Translations under genes and position numbers: made by a program
Notes under the pieces: generated by a model
Database searches by the model: none
Told to the model about the DNA's origin: nothing
The model's input: only the letters and a program-made list of their open reading frames with translations
Origin: Thermococcus sp.
GTDB lineage: Archaea > Methanobacteriota_B > Thermococci > Thermococcales > Thermococcaceae
Assembly: GCA_011050175.1 (NCBI GenBank)
Contig: DRGF01000013.1
Location: 1-5,116 of the forward strand
DNA length: 5,116 bases
Direction of reading: 5' to 3'
Part shown: piece by piece, positions 1-5,116 of the stretch
How the letters are laid out: every line of letters begins with the position of its first letter
How positions within the stretch are numbered: position 1 is the stretch's first letter

Positions 1-1
1 G

Positions 2-124
2 TTCTCGGGAAGCCCGTGCCTTGGAAAGGGCGATTGGGTAAAGGTCTACGGCCGCACTCTCGGCGACTGCATTATCGCCAGCGCCATCGAAACTGGGAGG
101 GCCGTTTTCACGACGGAGGAATGA
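2..124 (+). CDS. 3' end of an unidentified protein gene (partial)
   Basis: A reading frame open from the left edge ends in TGA at 122-124. Only the last 40 residues are visible, ending in ...AVFTTEE. Third codon positions are mostly G or C, as in the other real genes here, so I take it as coding. The tail contains two cysteines (in SPCLG and GDCII) and a GDCIIASAIETG stretch. This faintly recalls the conserved late segment of PIN-type nucleases (D-x-x-I-A-x-A...T), but the protein stops right after it, sooner than I would expect for a PIN domain. I do not recognise the family. Its stop overlaps the ATG at 121 (ATGA) and lies 2 nt before the preferred start of the next gene at 127, so the two are probably co-transcribed and translationally coupled. 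Confidence 0.6.
   Translation, partial: FSGSPCLGKGDWVKVYGRTLGDCIIASAIETGRAVFTTEE
115..119 (+). promoter_or_regulatory. Ribosome binding site of the HD-domain gene
   Basis: GGAGG lies inside the last codons of the upstream gene. It is 7 nt before ATG 127 but only 1 nt before ATG 121. The spacing therefore favours 127 as the start of the HD-domain protein. Confidence 0.6.
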
Positions 125-126
125 AA

Positions 127-679
127 ATGTCCCCCCTCGACCTTTTCATCGAGGCTGGAAACCTGAAAAAACTCCCCAGAACAGGTTGGCTCCTTCGAGG
201 CGTTTCAAACCCCGAGAGCATAGCCGACCACAGCTACCGCGTTGCCCTGATAACTCTCTTCCTGGCCGACGAGCTGAAAGCGAAGGGCGTTGAAATAGAC
301 GTTGAGCGGGCCCTCAAGATAGCCCTCCTCCACGACCTCGCCGAGGCAAGGGTTACAGACATACCCCTGACGGCGCAGTACTACCTCGACAAGGGCAGGG
401 CCGAGAAGAAGGCCGCGATGGAGCTCTTCATAAAGACCCCAAACCCGAAGGAGTACTTCAGGCTCTGGCGCGAGTACGAGGAGGGACTCAGTCTGGAGGG
501 CAGGCTCGTGAAGTTCGCGGACAAGCTGGAAATGCTGATCCAGGCGCTCGAATACGAAAAAGCTGGCTTCAGGAACCTCGACGAGTTCTGGGGCACGCTG
601 GACTCCCTCCGGGAGAGCGAGTTCTACGAGCACTTCCGGGAGCTCGTTGAGGAGCTCGCGGAGCTGAGAAAACAAAACT

Positions 680-684
<5 letters not shown>
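127..684 (+). CDS. HD-domain nucleotide phosphohydrolase (YfbR/HDDC2-like 5'-deoxynucleotidase)
   Basis: This 185-residue protein belongs to the HD superfamily branch of E. coli YfbR and human HDDC2. Those are cytoplasmic, metal-dependent enzymes that release phosphate from (deoxy)nucleoside 5'-monophosphates. The metal ligands are visible in order: His35 (ADHSYR), His69-Asp70 (LLHDLAEA) and Asp132 (FADKLEML). Arg18 in LPRTGW matches the phosphate-contacting arginine of YfbR, and Glu73 follows the HD pair as in active members. Length fits a complete single-domain protein. The start is set at ATG 127 because GGAGG is 7 nt upstream; ATG 121 would add two residues and overlap the preceding stop. 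The reading frame is open further upstream to the window edge, but that extension has no family similarity I can see. Close relatives occur in Pyrococcus. The substrate range cannot be read from sequence. It precedes the tungstate operon, but a separate promoter lies between them, so a functional link is unsupported. Confidence 0.88.
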
Positions 685-1788
<1,104 letters not shown>

Positions 1789-1826
1789 GGTTTTTATCCT
1801 CCCTCTCCAACTTTAGGGGGATTACC
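1789..1826 (+). promoter_or_regulatory. wtpA-wtpB gap with possible internal promoter and strong ribosome binding site
   Basis: The 38-nt gap contains GGTTTTTATCC. The TTTTTAT core (1791-1797) is centred 33 nt before the wtpB ATG, nearly the same distance as the TATA elements of the other genes in this window. AGGGGGA (1815-1821) is a good ribosome binding site just before ATG 1827. The T5 run could instead act as a weak terminator that lowers wtpBC expression relative to wtpA, or be neutral. There is no A-rich BRE in front of it. Confidence 0.35.
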
Positions 1827-2579
1827 ATGGGGACGAGGCGCGACTACACGCTCTACTTTTTCGCCGCGGTCGGGAGCTTCCTGGTGGTTTACATAGCCCT
1901 GCCGCTGGTTGTCATACTGCTCAAACAGGCCTCCGACTTGGGCATGCTCGTTAAGACACTCCACGATACCTACGTTCTGGAAGCTCTCAGGAACTCCCTC
2001 ATCACGGCGACGGCCACTGCCTTGATCGCCCTCTTCTTTGGCGTCCCCCTGGGCTACGTCCTCGCGAGGAAAGATTTTCCCGGAAAAAGCATCGTCCAGG
2101 CTCTCGTTGATGTCCCTATAGTCATTCCGCACTCCGTCGTCGGAATAATGCTCCTCGTCACATTTTCGAGTGCAATCCTCGACAGCTACACGGGGATAAT
2201 AGCCGCCATGCTCTTTGTCTCTGCACCGTTCACGATAAACGCCGCTCGCGACGGCTTTCTGGCGGTTGATGAGGGGCTGGAGCACGTTGCCAGAACCCTC
2301 GGCGCCTCCCGCCTGAGGGCGTTCTTCTCGGTGGCGCTCCCGATGGCGTTTCCGGCCATAGCGAGCGGGGTCATAATGACGTGGGCCAGGGCAATAAGCG
2401 AGGTGGGTGCGATACTCATCGTAGCGTACTACCCCAAGACGGCCCAGGTTCTCGTCATGGAGTACTTCAACAACTATGGCCTGAGGGCTTCGAGGCCGAT
2501 TTCCGTTGTCCTCATCGTAATGAGCCTTACCGTCTTCGTCATTCTGCGCTGGCTCGTGGGGAGGAAGGCCAATGCTTGA
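1827..2579 (+). CDS. wtpB: Tungstate/molybdate ABC transporter permease WtpB
   Basis: WtpB forms the membrane channel, as a homodimer, through which tungstate passes. The 250-residue protein is hydrophobic, with likely membrane segments near residues 9-32, 57-80, 94-113, 122-140, 175-200 and 225-245. This is the core arrangement of the BPD_transp_1 / ModB-like permeases. The EAA coupling loop that contacts the ATPase is clear: E152[20 protein letters not shown] up to residue 172, with the conserved Gly159 seven residues after Glu152. ATG 1827 is preferred because a G-rich ribosome binding site lies 5-6 nt upstream and the protein then has the usual length. A GTG at 1785 overlapping the wtpA stop is in frame but would add 14 unconserved-looking residues. 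The end overlaps wtpC by 8 nt, which suggests translational coupling of permease and ATPase. Confidence 0.95.
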   Translation: MGTRRDYTLYFFAAVGSFLVVYIALPLVVILLKQASDLGMLVKTLHDTYVLEALRNSLITATATALIALFFGVPLGYVLARKDFPGKSIVQALVDVPIVIPHSVVGIMLLVTFSSAILDSYTGIIAAMLFVSAPFTINAARDGFLAVDEGLEHVARTLGASRLRAFFSVALPMAFPAIASGVIMTWARAISEVGAILIVAYYPKTAQVLVMEYFNNYGLRASRPISVVLIVMSLTVFVILRWLVGRKANA

Positions 2580-3606
2580 GGTGAAATCCGTTTCCAGGGA
2601 CTGGAAGGAGTTCCGGCTGAGGGGGATAAACTTCGATGTGAAAGCTGGAGAGCACTTCATAATCCTCGGGCCGAGCGGGGCGGGAAAGACGGTGCTCCTT
2701 GAGATAATAGCGGGCATAATCGAGCCGGACTCAGGGAAGGTGATCCTCAACGGCGAGGACATAACCCACTGGCCCCCCGAGAGGCGCGGTCTCGCGTACA
2801 TCCCCCAGAACTACGCCCTCTTTCCCCACATGAGCGTCTTCGACAACATAGCCTTCGGGCTCAGGCTCAGGAAGCTCCCAAAGGCGGAAATCGAGAGGAA
2901 GGTCAGGGAAATAGCCGGGGTTCTGGGCATAGAGCACCTCCTCAACAGAAAGCCAAAGACCCTGAGCGGAGGCGAGAGCCAGCGCGTGGCCATAGCCAGG
3001 GCCCTCGTTGTCGAGCCGGAGCTCCTGCTCATGGACGAGCCCTTCGCGAACCTCGACGTGCAGACCCGCTCCAGGCTCATCGGCGAGATGAAGCGCTGGA
3101 GGGAAGAGATTGGCTTCACGGCTCTGCACGTTACCCACTCCTTTGAGGAGGCGGTGAGCCTGGGCGACAGGGTTGGCGTGATGCTCAACGGCAGGCTCGT
3201 CCAGGTCGGGAGTGTGAGGGAAGTCTTCTCCAAACCTGCAAGAGAGGATGTGGCACGATTCCTCGGCTTCGAGAACATAATCGAGGGCACCGCCGAGGGA
3301 AGGAAGCTGAGGGCGAACGGCGTTGAAATTGAACTGCCAGTGGAGGCGAGCGGAAGGGTCCGCGTCGGCCTGAGGCCGGAGGACATCATCCTCTCCCTCG
3401 AGCCCATCAGAACGTCCGCGAGGAACGAGTTTAAAGCAACGGTCGAGTCGGTGGAAGAGCTCGGCCCGCTCGTAAGGGTTCATCTGAGAATCGGCAATCT
3501 GTATCTAAGGGCGTTCATAACCCGCTCCTCGATGCTGGAGATGGGGATAACAAAAGGAAGAGAAGTTTACGTCAGCTTCAAGGCGAGCGCGCTGCACGTG
3601 TTTTAG
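2572..3606 (+). CDS. wtpC: Tungstate/molybdate ABC transporter ATP-binding protein WtpC
   Basis: WtpC is the cytoplasmic ATPase that powers WtpB. All nucleotide-binding motifs are intact in the 344-residue protein: Walker A GPSGAGKT (33-40), Q-loop Gln79 ([11 protein letters not shown]), signature LSGGE (131-135), Walker B LLLMDEP (151-157), D-loop ANLD (159-162) and H-loop His189. After residue about 230 ([14 protein letters not shown]...) comes a C-terminal TOBE/MOP-type domain containing VGLRPEDI. In related molybdate transporters such domains bind oxyanion and inhibit transport when the cell is replete; whether this one does so is inference. The start ATG lies inside wtpB, 8 nt before its end, with GGGGAGG (2558-2564) 7 nt upstream. 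It is the last gene of the operon and faces the convergent hydrolase gene. A sulfate or iron importer ATPase is the generic alternative, but the wtpA/wtpB neighbours settle the assignment. Confidence 0.94.
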   Translation: MLEVKSVSRDWKEFRLRGINFDVKAGEHFIILGPSGAGKTVLLEIIAGIIEPDSGKVILNGEDITHWPPERRGLAYIPQNYALFPHMSVFDNIAFGLRLRKLPKAEIERKVREIAGVLGIEHLLNRKPKTLSGGESQRVAIARALVVEPELLLMDEPFANLDVQTRSRLIGEMKRWREEIGFTALHVTHSFEEAVSLGDRVGVMLNGRLVQVGSVREVFSKPAREDVARFLGFENIIEGTAEGRKLRANGVEIELPVEASGRVRVGLRPEDIILSLEPIRTSARNEFKATVESVEELGPLVRVHLRIGNLYLRAFITRSSMLEMGITKGREVYVSFKASALHVF

Positions 3607-3633
3607 TGCCACTGAATTTTGAAAAATCCGTGG

Positions 3634-3650
3634 TTATTTGCTTTTGTTAT
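3634..3650 (+). terminator. Likely T-rich terminator of the wtpABC operon
   Basis: TTATTTGCTTTTGTTAT lies 28 nt after the wtpC stop, without an obvious hairpin, as expected for archaeal T-tract termination. A second T5 run (CCTTTTTGG, 3697-3705) farther on could act as backup. The rest of the 143-bp convergent gap (3607-3749) shows no convincing gene. Confidence 0.45.
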
Positions 3651-3724
3651 CTCTATACGCGTCTGCCGCCGGGCCGGTGTTGTCACGTTTCAGGTTCCTT
3701 TTTGGTGTGTCCATTTCTCGTATG

Positions 3725-3767
3725 TAAAAGAACTGGAAAATGGGAGCCATCATGTCCCGTGCTCCCA
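3725..3767 (-). terminator. Hairpin plus T-rich tract ending the hydrolase transcript
   Basis: Read on the minus strand, TGGGAGC (3767-3761) and GCTCCCA (3747-3741) form a perfect 7-bp stem with a 13-nt loop. The stem is followed directly by TTTTCC and then TTCTTTTAC. The stop codon of the hydrolase gene (3752-3750) lies in the loop. The form resembles a factor-independent terminator. Archaea rely mainly on the T tract, so the hairpin may instead protect the 3' end of the RNA. Confidence 0.45.
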
Positions 3768-5015
3768 GCTCTCAAGGTATTCCCTCTGCTCTTCGGTGAG
3801 CTCCTCAATCTTTATCCCCATCGAGGCGAGCTTGATCCGAGCTACCATCTCGTCAATCTCCCTCGGGAGCACGTAGACCTTTGGCTCGAGCTTCCCGCGG
3901 TTGTTGAGTATGTACTCGGCCGCCTTTGCCTGGAGGGCGAAGCTCATGTCCATAATCTCCGCGGGGTGTCCGTCGGCGGCCGCTAAGTTGACGAGCCTTC
4001 CGTCGGCGAGGAGGTAGAGCCTCCTTCCGTCCGCGAGCCTGTACTCCCTTATGTTCGGCCTCGGCTCGTTTATCTCCACTGCGAGGCTCTCAAGGTCGGG
4101 CTTCCATATCTCGACGTCGAAGTGGCCCGCGTTCGCCATTATCGCGCCGTCCTTCATCAGCTCGAAATGCTCCCTGCGGATGCACTTGATGTTGCCGGTT
4201 GAGGTGACGAAGATGTCGCCGACTTTGGCGGCCTCCTTCATGTCCATTACCAGGAAGCCGTCCATCCTTGCCTCTAACGCTCTAATCGGGTCAACCTCGA
4301 CGACTATGACGGTCGCACCCAGTCCGCGAGCGCGCATCGCTATGCCCCTTCCGCACCAGCCGTAGCCCACAACGACGACGTTCTTGCCGGCAACGAGCAG
4401 GTTGGTCGTCCTCAGGATTCCGTCCCAGGTTGACTGGCCCGTGCCGTAGCGGTTGTCGAAGAGGTACTTGGTGTAGGAGTCGTTCACGGCTATTATCGGG
4501 AACTTCAGAACGCCGTCCTTCTCCATGGCGCGGAGCCTTATCACTCCCGTCGTCGTCTCCTCGCTTGCGCCCCAGATTTCGTCTATCAGCTCGGGCCTCT
4601 CCTTCAGCACCGTCGAGACCATGTCCGCGCCGTCGTCTATTATAATGTTGGGCCTTATGTCGAGGGCCCTGTGCATAAACTCGTAGTACTGCTCCCTGTC
4701 CTCCCCTCTGATCGCGTAGACCTTAACGCCGGCCTTGGCCAGAGCGGCAACGACGTCGTCCTGCGTCGAGAGGGGATTGCTGGCGGCGGCAGAAACCTCC
4801 GCACCCGCGGCCTTGAGAGTGAGGAGCAGAAAAGCGGTCTTCATCTCGAGGTGCAGCGTCGTCGCGATTCTAACGCCCTTGAAGGGTTTCTTCTCCTCGA
4901 ACTCCTTCCTTATCGTCTGGAGAACCGGCATGAAGCGCGAGACCCAGTCTATCTTCTTCTCGCCGCTGGGGGCGAGCGAGATGTCCTTAACGCAGTAATC
5001 CTTCGTGCAGTCCAT
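3750..5015 (-). CDS. ahcY: Adenosylhomocysteinase (S-adenosyl-/S-inosyl-homocysteine hydrolase)
   Basis: This NAD-dependent cytoplasmic enzyme splits S-adenosylhomocysteine to adenosine and homocysteine, relieving product inhibition of methyltransferases. The 421-residue length is that of archaeal and Thermotoga-type enzymes. Visible catalytic and substrate residues are His55 (LHLEMKTA), Asp131 (DDGAD), Glu153 (EETTTG), Lys183 and Asp187 ([14 protein letters not shown]), His298 (NAGHFDVEI) and His350 (ADGHP). The NAD-binding Rossmann glycine motif is GYGWCGRG (217-224), with Glu240/Asp242 ending the second strand. The C-terminus ends in YLESWEHGT and lacks the Lys/Tyr tail (HYRY) of mammalian enzymes, as usual for this group. 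Residues 57 and 59 are Glu and Lys, where the human enzyme has Thr57 and Glu59 in the adenine pocket, so an S-inosylhomocysteine substrate is possible. ATG 5015 is chosen for the GGTGA 5 nt upstream; the frame continues upstream through the promoter region without family similarity. Confidence 0.95.
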   Translation of the reverse strand: MDCTKDYCVKDISLAPSGEKKIDWVSRFMPVLQTIRKEFEEKKPFKGVRIATTLHLEMKTAFLLLTLKAAGAEVSAAASNPLSTQDDVVAALAKAGVKVYAIRGEDREQYYEFMHRALDIRPNIIIDDGADMVSTVLKERPELIDEIWGASEETTTGVIRLRAMEKDGVLKFPIIAVNDSYTKYLFDNRYGTGQSTWDGILRTTNLLVAGKNVVVVGYGWCGRGIAMRARGLGATVIVVEVDPIRALEARMDGFLVMDMKEAAKVGDIFVTSTGNIKCIRREHFELMKDGAIMANAGHFDVEIWKPDLESLAVEINEPRPNIREYRLADGRRLYLLADGRLVNLAAADGHPAEIMDMSFALQAKAAEYILNNRGKLEPKVYVLPREIDEMVARIKLASMGIKIEELTEEQREYLESWEHGT

Positions 5016-5020
5016 CGTAA

Positions 5021-5025
5021 TCACC
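5021..5025 (-). promoter_or_regulatory. Ribosome binding site of the hydrolase gene
   Basis: On the minus strand GGTGA lies 5 nt before ATG 5015. It fixes this start against upstream in-frame codons as far as 5090, which would place the start inside the neighbouring divergent gene. Confidence 0.7.
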
Positions 5026-5031
5026 GCAGGG

Positions 5032-5054
5032 TTTTTAATTAAAGACGTTAAAAA
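5032..5054. promoter_or_regulatory. Divergent promoter with two inverted, interleaved TATA boxes
   Basis: TTTTTAA (5032-5038) reads as the TATA box of the rightward gene, centred 35 nt before its ATG at 5070. TTAAAAA (5048-5054) is the same sequence on the other strand and is centred 36 nt before the hydrolase ATG at 5015. Predicted transcript starts lie near 5061 (rightward) and 5025 (leftward), giving leaders of about 10 nt. Each TATA lies between the other TATA and that gene's start, so the two polymerase footprints should overlap. Confidence 0.6.
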
Positions 5055-5069
5055 TTGATTGGTGTCGCC

Positions 5070-5116
5070 ATGATAATTGACCTCTCTCACTCCCTCTCGG
5101 AGAGCACCCCCGTTTA
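5070..5116 (+). CDS. 5' end of a cyclase / kynurenine formamidase-like family protein (partial)
   Basis: Only 15 complete codons ([15 protein letters not shown]) plus two bases (TA, most likely tyrosine) are present before the window ends. The D-L-S-H-x-L-S-E-x-T-P-V pattern is the hallmark N-terminus of the cyclase family (Pfam Cyclase, PF04199). The family includes metal-dependent amidohydrolases such as bacterial kynurenine formamidase, isatin hydrolase and many proteins of unknown substrate. The metal-binding histidine motif of the family would lie beyond the window edge. GGTG (5061-5064) lies 5 nt before the ATG as a ribosome binding site. The gene diverges from the hydrolase gene and shares a 54-bp promoter region with it. 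The specific reaction cannot be assigned from this fragment. Confidence 0.7.
   Translation, partial: MIIDLSHSLSESTPV

Noticed and set aside
205..675. Long minus-strand open frames opposite the HD gene (and similar ones opposite wtpA, wtpB and wtpC, e.g. 1794-2801 and 2731-3483)
   Set aside because: They are antisense shadows of well-supported genes in GC-rich DNA. Their predicted proteins show no family motif, and no ribosome binding site is apparent.
2266..2316. C/D-box-like pair (TTGATGA ... CTGA) on the + strand, considered as a guide RNA
   Set aside because: It lies within the conserved part of wtpB just before and in the EAA loop. The C box departs from the consensus, and no clear C'/D' boxes were found, so it is best explained by coding.
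3619..3876. An 85-residue (and an overlapping 126-residue, 3606-3986) open frame in the convergent gap
   Set aside because: They run from an AT-rich terminator region into the antisense of the hydrolase gene. They have rare starts, no ribosome binding site and no recognisable motif.

Overview
The window looks like chromosomal DNA of a hyperthermophilic euryarchaeon of the order Thermococcales (Thermococcus/Pyrococcus group). The reasons are moderately high GC with frequent AGG and ATA codons, GGTGA/GGAGG-type ribosome binding sites 5-7 nt before starts, archaeal TATA boxes 33-36 nt before start codons, a WtpA-type tungstate transporter, and a short (421 aa) archaeal adenosylhomocysteinase. 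The genus is an inference. No mobile element, CRISPR array, tRNA or rRNA is visible.

Layout on the + strand: positions 2-124 hold the 3' end of an unidentified gene. Its stop overlaps or abuts the start of an HD-domain nucleotide phosphohydrolase (127-684). A short AT-rich gap follows, with a perfect 12-bp palindrome and a TATA box, and it leads into the three-gene tungstate ABC transporter operon. This consists of wtpA (lipoprotein binding protein, 751-1788), wtpB (permease, 1827-2579) and wtpC (ATPase, 2572-3606). A 38-nt gap between wtpA and wtpB may carry a second promoter; wtpB and wtpC overlap by 8 nt. A 143-bp convergent intergenic region (3607-3749) carries T-rich terminator-like tracts for both strands.

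The minus strand carries an S-adenosylhomocysteine (or S-inosylhomocysteine) hydrolase at 3750-5015. A compact 54-bp divergent region with two interleaved, inverted TATA boxes separates it from the first codons of a cyclase/kynurenine-formamidase-family gene that runs off the right end (5070 onward).

Functionally, WtpABC captures tungstate at the cell surface and imports it, presumably for the tungstopterin oxidoreductases typical of this order. The hydrolase recycles the by-product of SAM-dependent methylation. The HD protein probably removes phosphate from (deoxy)nucleoside monophosphates. These look like ordinary housekeeping and metal-uptake genes, and I see no clear new system. The points most worth a second look are the nucleobase-pocket substitutions in the hydrolase (possible inosyl substrate), the interleaved divergent promoter, the palindrome upstream of wtpA and the possible internal promoter before wtpB.
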